From: Cherax quadricarinatus
Taxonomy: Eukaryota > Arthropoda > Malacostraca > Decapoda > Parastacidae
Assembly (NCBI RefSeq): GCF_038502225.1
Contig: NC_091303.1
Coordinates: forward strand, 29,087,315-29,151,314
Direction: 5' to 3'
DNA length: 64,000 nt
Below, in pieces: positions 40,073-48,330 of the stretch. Position 1 is the first letter of the stretch. The number at the start of each line of letters is the position of its first letter. The notes beneath the pieces were generated by a model that worked only from the letters and a program-made list of their open reading frames with translations, was not told the origin of the DNA and searched no databases. Both the position numbers and the translations under genes were made by a program.

Positions 40073-40212
40073 AGAATCCTGGGGTGGGACCTGGGGAGGG
40101 ACCTGGGGAGGGACCAGGGGAGGGACCAGGGGAGGGACCAGGGGAGGGACCAGGGGAGGGACCTGGGGAGGGATCTAGGGTGGGACCTGGAGAGGGATCC
40201 GAGGAGGGACCT
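40073..40212 (+). repeat. 12-bp G-rich repeat with quadruplex potential
   Basis: About eleven units of the type GGACCTGGGGAG/GGACCAGGGGAG, diverging at the right (GGATCTAGGGTG, GGATCCGAGGAG). The G4-A-G3 blocks separated by ACC or ACCT form several adjacent matches to the G-quadruplex pattern on the plus strand. On the minus strand it encodes a GPSP repeat fused in frame to the transposase remnant that follows. Confidence 0.93.
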
Positions 40213-40545
40213 GGGAAGAGACAGCCACTCTCCACTGACCTCTCATTAACAAGGCGTTTTCGCTCACAGAACTGCCACTCACTGGATGTTGTGTTTTCAC
40301 AGTATTCACTGTAATATCTAGAGACTGTTGTGCGTGAAAATCCCAGAAGATCAGCAGTCTCTGAGATACTCAAACAACCCGTCTGGCACTCACAATCATT
40401 CCAAGGTTAATGTTACTTAGATTACGTTTCTTCCCCATTCTGATGTTTAGTTTGAACAACTGAACCTTATGACCATGTCTATATGTTCTTAGGCACTCAG
40501 GTGCTGCCATGTGATTGGCTGATTAGATATTACCATGAACGAGCA
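40213..40545 (-). pseudogene. Tc1-like transposase, N-terminal fragment
   Basis: The minus strand encodes a start near 40438 (MGKKRNLSNINLGMIVSARR), then a 1-bp loss near 40378 shifts the frame, and the continuation reads SISETADLLGFSRTTVSRYY, then CENTTSSEWQFCERKRLVNE. This is the helix-turn-helix DNA-binding start of Tc1/mariner transposases, which recognises the terminal repeats. The catalytic DDE part is absent: after about 80 residues the frame enters the GPSP-coding 12-bp repeat. The sequence upstream of the start (CATGTGATTGGCTGATTAGA on the plus strand) also matches, from memory, a Tc1-like element extremely common in fish genomes. The outer terminal repeat is lost into the (AT)n tract. 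Non-functional. Confidence 0.88.
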
Positions 40546-40552
40546 AGTGTAC

Positions 40553-40725
<173 letters not shown>

Positions 40726-40789
40726 AGGGAGGAGGAAGTTAGGGTTAGATATAAGCAACTATTGGCAAAAAAGATGGGCTAGTGCAAGT

Positions 40790-41224
40790 ATGAGTAGTGT
40801 GGGGGTTGAAGAGGGTTGGAATAGTTTTAAAAATGCAGTATTAGAATGTGGGGCAGAAGTTTGGGGCTATAGGAGGGTGGGTGCAGGAGGAAAGGGGAGT
40901 GATTGGTGGAATGATGAAGTAATGGGTGTTATAAAAGAGAAAAAGGTACCTTATGAGAGGTTTTTACAAAGCCGAAGTGTTATAAGAAGAGTAGAGTATA
41001 TGGAGAGTAAAAGAAAGGTGAAGAGAGAGGTGAGAGAGTGCAAAAGGAGAGCAGATGATACAGTGGGAGAGGCACTGTCAAGAAATTTTAATGAAAACAA
41101 GAAAATATTTTTGAGTGGGATAAACAAATTAAGAAAGCCTAGGGAACGAATGGATTTGTCAGTTAAAAACAGAGTAGGTGAGTTAGTAGATGGGGAGCTG
41201 GAGGTATTTGGTCAATGGCATTAA
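40790..41224 (+). pseudogene. LINE linker region between endonuclease and RT
   Basis: A 144-residue frame with WWNDEVMGVIKEKK near residue 38, a long Lys/Arg/Glu-rich helix (KRKVKREVRECKRRADD) and LVDGELEVFGQWH at the end, typical of the segment that precedes the reverse transcriptase in this LINE family. It ends in a stop where the family normally continues with YFEELLN. Translating the following bases gives that continuation in the next frame, so a frame lesion lies at about 41222. Confidence 0.8.
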
Positions 41225-42640
41225 TATTTTGAGGAACTTTTAAATGTCGACGAAGAAAAGGAGGCAGTCATTTCATGCACTGGCCAGGGAGGTATAACAT
41301 CTTTCAGGAGTGAACAAGAGCAGGATGTGAGTGTGGGGGAGGTGCGTGAGGCATTACGTAGAATGAAAGGGGGTAAAGCAGCAGGAACTGATGGTAGATA
41401 TAGTGTTGGAGTGGTTGGTATTTTTGTTTAATAAATATATGAAAGAGGGGAAGGTACATGACAGAAATGTTAAAAGTAGGGGAAGGGATATAGTGTTGGA
41501 GTGGTTGGTATTTTTGTTTAATAAATATATGAAAGAGGGGAAGGTACCTAGGGATTGCCAGAGAACATGTATAGTTCCTTTATATAAAGGGAAGGGGGGA
41601 CAAAAGAGATTGTAAAAAATATAGGGGAATAAGGTTACTGAGTATACCAGGAAAAGTGTATGGTAGGATAGTGAGGCTCAGGTTAGGGTGTGTAAGAGAG
41701 GGAGACTACTTCCCGGTAAAAGTAGGTCATAAACAGGGATGTGTAATGTCACCATGGTTGTTTAATATATTTATAGATGGGGTTGTAAAAGAAGTAAATG
41801 CTAGGGTGTTCAGGAGAGGGGTGGGATTAAATTATGGGGAATCAAATACAAAATGGGAATTGACACAGTTACTTCTTGCTGATGATACTGTGCTTATGGG
41901 AGATTCTAAAGAAAAATTGCAAAGGTTAGTGGACGAATTTGGGAGGGTGTGTAAAGGTAGAAAGTTGAAAGTGAACATAGACAGGAGCAAGGTGATGAGG
42001 GTATCAAATGATTTAGATAAAGAAAAATTGGATATCAAAGTGAACAGAAGGAGTATGGAAGAAGTGAATGTTTTCAGATGTTTGGGAGTTGATGTGTCAG
42101 CAGATGGGTTTGTGAAGGATGAGGTTAACCACAGAATTGATGAGGGAAAAAAGGTGAATGGTGCGTTGAGATATATGTGGAGACAAAACACGTTATCACT
42201 GGAGGTAAAGAAGGAAATGAATGAAAGTATAGTGGTACCAACACTCTTACATGGGCGTGAAGCTTGGGTTGTAAATGCTTCAGCGAGGAGGCGGTTGGAG
42301 GCAATGGAGATGTCCTATCTAAATGCAATGTGTGGTGTAAATGTTATGCAGAGAATTCAAAGTGTGGAAATTAGGAGAAGGTGTGGAGTTAATAAAAGTA
42401 TTAGTCAGAGTGCTGAAGTGGGGTTGTTGAGGTGGTTTGGTCATTTAGAGAGAATGGATCAAAGTAGAATGACATGGAGAGCGTATAAATCTGTTGGGAA
42501 AGGAAGGTGGGCTAGGGGTTGTCCTCGACGGGGAGGGAGGGGTTAACGGAGGTTTTGTGGGCGAGGGGTTTGGACTTCCAGCAAGCGTGCATGAGCGTAT
42601 TAGATAGGAGTGAATGGAGACGAATGGTTTTTGGGATCTC
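41225..42640 (+). pseudogene. LINE reverse transcriptase, catalytic core deleted
   Basis: In several frames the segment reads GGKAAGTDG (about 41370), a duplicated WLVFLFNKYMKEGKVP, CIVPLYKGKGGQK (about 41565), RLLSIPGKVYGRI (about 41670), then HKQGCVMSPWLFNIFIDG (about 41730-41780), LLLADDTVLMGDS (ADD at 41878-41886), FRCLGVDVSADG, RRRLEAMEMSYLNAMCGVN and LLRWFGHLERM. Between KVYGRI and CVREGDYF roughly 90 residues of the family, including motif A with its first catalytic Asp, are missing. The frame from 41656 to 42546 (296 residues) is the longest intact part. After a shift near 42546 the C-terminus reads RSEWRRMVFGISRAVGV. The element cannot encode an active RT. Confidence 0.88.
41397..41549 (+). 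repeat. 90-bp spaced direct duplication inside the LINE
   Basis: GATATAGTGTTGGAGTGGTT and the following 43 bases (ending GAAGGTAC) occur at 41397 and again at 41487, identical by eye over about 63 bp. This is a local duplication after insertion, and it introduces extra residues in the RT fingers region. Confidence 0.92.
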
Positions 42641-42992
42641 ACGAGCTGTTGGAGTGTGAGCAGGGTAATATTTAGTGAAGGGATTCAGGGAAACCCGTTA
42701 TTTTTATATAGCCGGACTTGAGTTCTGGAAATGGGAAGTACAATGCCTGCACTTTAAAGGAGGCGTTTGAGATATTGGCAGTTTGGAGGGATGTGTAACA
42801 GGACGGTATATATATAATTGGGGCCCTGATATTGTATTCTATATGGAGTTTATTATATTATTTCAAGTCACTTTTTAAATTGTATCTCTATATATGCTTC
42901 TAAACTGTTGTATCTGTATGAGTGAGGTGAAAGTGTTGAATGATGAAAGTATTTTCGTTTTGGGGAATTTTCTTTCTTTTTGGGTCACCCTG

Positions 42993-42995
<3 letters not shown>

Positions 42996-43065
<70 letters not shown>
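42996..43065. repeat. (TA)n microsatellite at the LINE 3' end
   Basis: About 70 bases of TA repeat immediately after the LINE tail GGGTCACCCTGCC and immediately before the inverted-repeat segment at 43066. Confidence 0.97.
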
Positions 43066-43068
<3 letters not shown>

Positions 43069-43150
43069 AAGCAACCACTGTGAAAGAGTAGTGAAATTAC
43101 AAGCGCTTTCGTGACTACTCACATTGTCAAAGAACTATGAAAGTAATAAC
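43066..43150 (+). repeat. Left copy of an inverted repeat flanking a LINE
   Basis: GCAACCACTGTGAAAGAG, then GAAATTACAAGCGCTTTCGT and GACTACTCACATTGTCAAAG, recur in reverse complement at 47201-47285 with modest divergence. Sequences containing ACGAAAGCGCTTG next to TA repeats remind me of Penelope-like element ends, but this is memory only. Confidence 0.75.
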
Positions 43151-43189
43151 GAACGAACGAACGAAAGTTCAGGTAAGATCCCAAATGGG

Positions 43190-43441
43190 ATGAGCGGGGA
43201 AGACGGGACAGACGAAGAATAGTGCTGGAGAGGAGTGTTCTTAGTCGTAGAAATAGAGCCAGGGCTTAACCCAGCAGCGAAGGCGAACGTGGGACAGATA
43301 TTGAGATGAGAAATTCAGGCTCTTCTGTTGGGACTCCGGTGGGGTGAGCGGGGAGGAAGGGACATGCGACGTTTAGCGCTAGAGAGGAGTGTAGAACTGA
43401 GCCATGTCTTAAAAAAAGCTAAGGCGAACGTGGGTCACAGA
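43190..43441 (-). repeat. Duplicated segment in the LINE tail
   Basis: TGAGCGGGGAAGACGGGACA with GAGAGGAGTGT and AAGGCGAACGTGGG (43191-43295) is repeated in diverged form about 150 bp later (TGAGCGGGGAGGAAGGGACA through AAGGCGAACGTGGG, 43345-43435). This suggests a two-unit repeat in the 3' UTR. Confidence 0.75.
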
Positions 43442-43482
43442 ATGGTACCTGTCATAGAAGGTAACTGTCAGCGAATCCAAGG

Positions 43483-46326
43483 CTATTTGTAAATAGGGTT
43501 ATGAGCAGGATCATGCAAGGAGAAGAAAAGGTTGTGTTGGTTTGTGGGTTTGCGAATGTCTTCGTCAAGGAGAGAGGTCCAGTAGTCATGTCGTGTCTCA
43601 AGTTTGTCTATCTGTCTGTCACTGAGCGTCTTCCAGTACAGATTCAGCGCAGGGATGTCTAATTGGGCATGGAGAGACTCACTTGTGGCGAAGTCCTCCC
43701 ATCTGACATCAAGCACCCAGCGCAGCGCCTTGTTCTGGACACGCTGCAGTTTAAGTAAGTTTGTTTTTGCTGCAAGAGAGAGGGCTAGAGGAGAGTAAGT
43801 TATCAGAGGACGTATTAGGGATTTGTAGAGGTGTAGTTTAGTGCGTTGAGAGGCATGTTTCAGCTTGTAGAGGCCCGCGAGGGCCTTACTAGCTATTGCA
43901 TGCCTTGAGTGAATGTGTCCGTGTAAACGAAGAAGGTAGTCAAGATTAACACCAAGGACAGTGATAGATTGTGTGATGGGATGTAATAGATTGTGTGATG
44001 GGGATGTAAGTGCGGGTGTCAGCTGTTCTGAGCTCGACAGGTAATGGAGGATCACGTTTCCTGTAGTTAAAATACGTAATGCTGGATTTAACTGCATTGG
44101 TTTTGATCCTCCATTTTTGTTCCCAGATGGCTATCCTGTCAACCTCATTTTGTGTTTTGTGTGTGAGTGCATCTATATTGGCATGAGTGATAAGTTGTGT
44201 AATGTCGTCTGCATAGGCTAGTGTGATGGAGTTGTGGTATACAGGTGTTGGAATGTCGTCAGTGTATAAAATATAGAGGGTAGGGGAGAGGACAGATCCC
44301 TGGGGTACTCCGGCTTTTAGTGTGTAGTCAGAGTAACAGCATTGGAATTTTATTCTCATGGTACCGCCGTCTAGGAAGTTGCAGAGGAGTTTACGAGTAG
44401 TGAGAGGCAGGTTGAAGTTAGTGCAGAGTTTGTACTTGAGCCCTTCGTACCAGTGTCAAAAGCTTTTTCAACGTCTTTTGCAACCAGGGCTGTCCTGTTT
44501 CTTTGTTTTGTGTTTATGTGGATGTAGTTGAGAATGATGTTAATGGCATCCTGTGTGGATCTGTGTGTTCTGAAGCCAAACTGGCCATCAGAAAGTAGAG
44601 AATTGTGTTCCAGGTATCTGCGAAGGCGATGATTGATGAGTTTTTCAAAGAGTTTTCCTAAAGTTTCGAGGAGGCTGATAGGGCCATACTTTCTAGGGTC
44701 AGAGTGATCTTTATTGGGTTTAGGAAGGAGGATAGCAGTAGCAGCTTTAAAGAGGGAAGGGAAGTATCCAGAGGCAAAGGAGGCATTGAGGAGGTTTGTG
44801 TAGGCAGTAATGATAGAGTCAGGAAGGTGTTTCAGGATAATATGATTTAGGCCAGAGGCACCAGGGGCCTTGGGAGGAAGGTGTCTGAGGAGAGTTTTAA
44901 CGTCTGTGTTGGTGAAAGGAGTGTCAAGTTCTTGGGAGGAGGTAAGAGAGTCCTGATGGATGTGGCTGTCTGATGTTATTTCGTGTGTGTGTGTAGTGCT
45001 CCAGTGTTCTATGTTCTGAATGTGTTGAATAGCGTTAGGGTGGGGTGGGTGAGGTTGGGAGATGTTTCCCCAGATGTGTTTGAAGATGTTAGTAGCAGCC
45101 TGCGGTCTGAGATGTGTGTTGCTGTGGGTGATGTGTTTGAATTTGTTGGTGGGAGTGGTGCCTCTGATTTTTTTGATAAAGTTCCAGAAGGCTTTGGTGT
45201 TTTTGATACGCTGTTTGTCCGCTTGTAGTATGAGCTGTGACCAGCGATTGTTGTGGTCTTAGTCTAGACTGTGTAGAATGTTGTTTCTGAGGTAAGTGAG
45301 ATCTAATCGGACTTGATTAAATCTGTGTGTGTTGTAGAGAAAGCGGTTGTGGTAACAGATAATTAGTCTTCTTGTTCTGATTGAGGGTTTGAAGGAATAA
45401 CGAGTGGTGTGGGTTTTCTTTGGTATTGCGATGTTGACTGCTTGTGTAATGGTGTCCTGGATGATAGCAAGTTGAGTATCAAGTTGAGTGTCAATGTCAG
45501 AGATGGGTTTGCTGTTGTAATCATAGGTGAGGTTAGTATTATCTATGTGTTGTTTGAAGGCATCCCAGTCAGCGTTCTTGTAGGAGAAGGAAGGTGTGGC
45601 CGGGATGAGGATAGGGTTGGAGGAGATGTGTAAGATAACGGGAATGTGATAAGAGCCTGTAATAGGGCCAGGTGATATGTAGTGTTGAAAGAGAGAGCTG
45701 GCTCGGTTTGCCAGAATGATGTCGTGTTTGCCTTGGCCAGTGTGATTGTAGGTGTTGAAGTCTGGGCCGAGGTGAACTAGGTGTTTGTGGTTTGTGAAGT
45801 TGAGTAATTAGTGACCAAGTTGGTTGTTACTGGTGTGATGAAAAGCCGTGTGTTTGGCATTCATATCAGCTAGTAGGCATGTTGGTGTGTTGGTGTAGTT
45901 GAAGACTAAGGAGAGGTCGTGTATGTTGAGAATAGTGTTTGGACGAGCATAGGTGGTGAAAAAGATGAAGAGGCCAAGGTGGTTGTGTATTCTGACTGCA
46001 AGACAGTGTTGGTGAATAAAAGGGATTAGGAGAAATTTGTGTTTTATGTTGGATTTGACAAGGATGGCAACCCCATCGTGGGGATCATAGGGGGACTGTA
46101 GTGCAGTATAACCATAATGGCGGATGTTGAGGGCTTTATGCAGGTACTGTTTAGCAACAACATCTGGCCTCTGCTTCAAGGAGCTCGGCCAGTAGGAACA
46201 ATTGTAAAGTAAGAATGCATGCTGAACTGAATCACCCAAAACATACTTAAATGGTTTCTGGCTCACAGCAAAGTAATGTCGGGGGAGGGAGCTGGAGATG
46301 TTGAAGCCCGGTGATAGTGGTGCCAT
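43483..46326 (-). pseudogene. Jockey-like ORF2: endonuclease and reverse transcriptase, four frame lesions
   Basis: From the 5' side (46326), the endonuclease part contains DPHDGVAILVKSN, CLLADMNAKHTAFHH, a stop at about 45805-45807, KHDIILANRAS and GSYHIPVILHIS. The last normally carries SDH, so the catalytic Asp appears replaced by Tyr near 45650. A second stop lies at 45259-45261 in the linker. The RT continues through ILLPKPNKDHSDPRKYGPIS (about 44690), DGQFGFRTHRSTQDA and VAKDVEKAFDT. A shift then falls near 44451, and the palm reads GVPQGSVLSPTLYILYTDD and AYADDITQL (YADD at 44207-44218). A tandem duplication of about 22 bp (about 43960-44000, ATTGTGTGATGGG twice) shifts the frame again into LQRVQNKALRWVLDVRW and the C-terminus, ending at 43483. 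Normal role: nicking and target-primed reverse transcription. This copy cannot do so. Confidence 0.88.
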
Positions 46327-46880
46327 ATGGATGTGTGTTTGTAGGTGCTATGAATCGCTTCTGGAGTGAGGAAGAGATGGACCTGTTTTTTATGTTCTTT
46401 GGTCTGTCTGTCAGTAGTTGGGGCAGGTTTAGCCGAGTGATTTTATCTGCATGAGCTGGAGTTGGACCTGGATGGAAGTTTTGGTTGTGGTATGCAGAGG
46501 AAGTGAAGGCAGCTGGTAGGGATGAGGAAGAGGCTACAGTAAGGAAATGAGGAAGGGAAGCTTGGAAGGGGATGGCAAAGTGGGTAAGGAAGTGGGGAGG
46601 GGTGGCAGCAGCAGCAGTAGGGGTGTTAGGAAGGTAGGAGTAGGAAGAGGGGTAAATATATATTGGTGAGCAGGAAGTGGGGGGGGAGAGAGGAGGAGGG
46701 AGAGGTTGTAGGAGGCTTAGAAGAGAAGCTATGGAAGAAGGGATAATTAAAGAGGAAGATTGTTAGCAGACAAGATTAGGTTAAGGACATGTGAGTAGTC
46801 TGATTGGTAAGCTTGAGATTACCATCACAGAGTGGGGGTAGCGGTGCGAGTTGAGAAAGTTAGGTCAAGCAAGTCCATGG
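46327..46880 (-). other. Upstream Pro/Ser/Thr-rich region of the jockey-like element
   Basis: Minus-strand translations are rich in Pro, Ser, Thr and Leu (for example LPQLLTDRPKNIKNRS and LPHFLTVASSS), consistent with the end of an ORF1 or low-complexity leader of the LINE. No zinc knuckles are visible, and the frame is broken. The exact 5' end of the element is not determined. Confidence 0.4.
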
Positions 46881-47194
46881 TTGACAGAAATATAATTGAA
46901 TCTTGTTTCATAAAAAGCAGTTTTGAAAATAATATGAATATTTCTTAAGTTTATATAAATTAATTACTATAATTAATAAAAATTTGGTTAGAGTTTAATA
47001 ATACATTGGACAAATAATAAACCTTGCTTCTTGGGTGAATGATCTGTTGTGGGTTGCCGTGGAGACTGTCTAGTTGGACCAGCGGACCTACTGCAGTGCC
47101 CTCTTTTCATATATCCATTGTCCCGCGCCAGGTGTTTCTTTGTTGTGGGAGTTGGCTGTGAGGTGTAGCTCCAAGCCTGAATGCCTTCCCGATG
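46881..47194. other. Anonymous sequence between LINE and right inverted repeat
   Basis: AT-rich at 46900-47000, then ordinary sequence. The 80-residue minus-strand frame 46988-47230 (HCQGTMKYVHREGIQAW) is unrecognised and ends in the inverted-repeat segment. Confidence 0.4.
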
Positions 47195-47285
47195 TACATA
47201 CTTCATAGTTCCTTGACAATGAGTAGTCACTGAAGCGCTTTTGGAATTTCAAATTTCATCTTGACAGTGGTTGTTTTGAAAATGG
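47195..47285 (-). repeat. Right copy of the inverted repeat flanking the LINE
   Basis: The reverse complement reads ACAACCACTGTCAAGATG, then AAAAGCGCTTCAGTGACTAC and TCATTGTCAAGGAACTATGA, matching 43066-43141 with a few substitutions and small indels. The outer side is AT-rich (TATATA clusters at 47320-47395), as on the left. Confidence 0.75.
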
Positions 47286-47309
47286 TTTTATAATTACCTG
47301 TTTACTGTG

Positions 47310-47395
47310 ATCTTATTGTATGGTATATATATACATACAGTTATATATATATATATATATATATAGGCAAGTATATATATAAATATATATATGAA
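47310..47395. repeat. Interrupted (TA)n tract
   Basis: TATATA runs interrupted by ACATACAG and GGCAAG, outside the right inverted repeat. Confidence 0.9.
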
Positions 47396-47600
47396 GTTGG
47401 GCTGTCTGCGGACCAGTAGTTTCATTTGGTGAACTGTCTTTATGTGATCGATGTCATTATCCTGTACGAACATGTGTCAGACTCGAGATATCCCAGGAAT
47501 GAAGGATACAACCAGAGTGGAGTTGTTGTATGTTGCTCGTCTTGGGTTGTAGAAGCTCTCTTCTCGCAGTCTGTGGAGCACAGCCAAGTGTGGTACCCTT
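47396..47600. repeat. Diverged dispersed repeat, copy 1
   Basis: GGGCTGTCTGCGGACCAG, TTTCATTTGGTGAACTG, TATCCCAGGAATGAAGGATA and GAAGCTCTCTTCTCGC recur in order, with substitutions, at 48090-48300. Function and class unknown. It probably belongs to a dispersed element whose minus strand is partly coding (see copy 2). Confidence 0.65.
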
Positions 47601-47654
47601 AACAACATTGGCCTTGTACATAACAGTAAAGCCACCCACATCCCTCCAGTGTTG

Positions 47655-47656
<2 letters not shown>

Positions 47657-47724
<68 letters not shown>

Positions 47725-47891
47725 TTCTCTCTCAATCTCTCTCTCTCACTTTCTTTCTCTCTGCCTCTGTCTCACTCTCTCTCTCTCTCTCTCTCTCTCT
47801 GCCTCTCTCTCTCTCTGCCTCTCTTTCTCTCTCACTCTCTCTCTCTCTCCTCTCTCTCTGCCTCTCTTTCTCTCTCTCTCTCTCTCTTTAT
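47657..47891. repeat. (CT)n-rich polypyrimidine tract
   Basis: A 60-base pure CT run (from about 47657) followed by CT runs interrupted by ACTTT, AAT, GCCTCT and GTCT. Long polypyrimidine of this type can form triplex DNA. Ser/Leu frames are artefacts. Confidence 0.97.
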
Positions 47892-48085
47892 ATAAGTGTG
47901 GTTTGTTAAGGTTAGGTTGAGGATCCCTAGCTTTATTGACAAGCCATTTACAGGTTGCTGATTCCTAACTTTATTGACAAACCAGAGCTGTTACCTACAT
48001 CAGCTCATTTGAAAGCATTTTTATTGTTATGAGACATATGCTAATTTTTATTGTTATGAAACATAATTAGTAGGAACAGGACAGA
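47892..48085. repeat. Short direct repeat CTTTATTGACAA(A/G)CCA and AT-rich filler
   Basis: CTTTATTGACAAGCCA (47932) and CTTTATTGACAAACCA (47973) are direct repeats 41 bp apart, and TTTTTATTGTTATGA occurs twice near 48020 and 48045. No gene. Confidence 0.6.
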
Positions 48086-48320
48086 AATTGAGCCATCTGT
48101 GGGCCAGCGCATTTCATTTGAGCAACTTGACTATCTTGCTGTTATCATAGTGCAATGAATGTGTTCCAGACCTTGAGCCACCTGGGAATAAATGATCTCA
48201 GATGAAGTGATGTTCTGGAGAAGGGTACAGCAGGATTGAAGTTGCTGCTTTCTGTCCGTCTTGTGGTATAGAAACTTGCTTCTCGCTGTCCTCTCTCCGT
48301 TGTCTCTCTCTCTCACACAC
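48086..48320 (-). repeat. Diverged dispersed repeat, copy 2
   Basis: GAGCCATCTGTGGGCCAG, TTTCATTTGAGCAACTTG, CACCTGGGAATAAATGAT and GAAACTTGCTTCTCGC parallel copy 1. The minus strand of this copy is open for 67 residues (KFLYHKTDRKQQLQSCCTLL, QNITSSEIIYSQVAQGLEH), possibly a piece of a retroelement ORF. I do not recognise it with confidence. Confidence 0.6.
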
Positions 48321-48330
48321 ACACACACAT

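Larger units (their letters stand above)
43151..46880 (-). mobile_element. Jockey-like non-LTR retrotransposon, nearly full length, decayed
   Basis: Read on the minus strand the element shows a Pro/Ser/Thr-rich region, an apurinic-type endonuclease, a linker, a reverse transcriptase with YADD and a C-terminal domain, in the order of jockey/CR1-type LINEs, followed by a non-coding tail with an internal duplication. It has two nonsense mutations, two frameshifts and a damaged endonuclease motif. The order of domains is still complete, so it is a relatively recent insertion compared with its neighbours. It is enclosed by the inverted repeats at 43066-43150 and 47195-47285. Confidence 0.85.
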
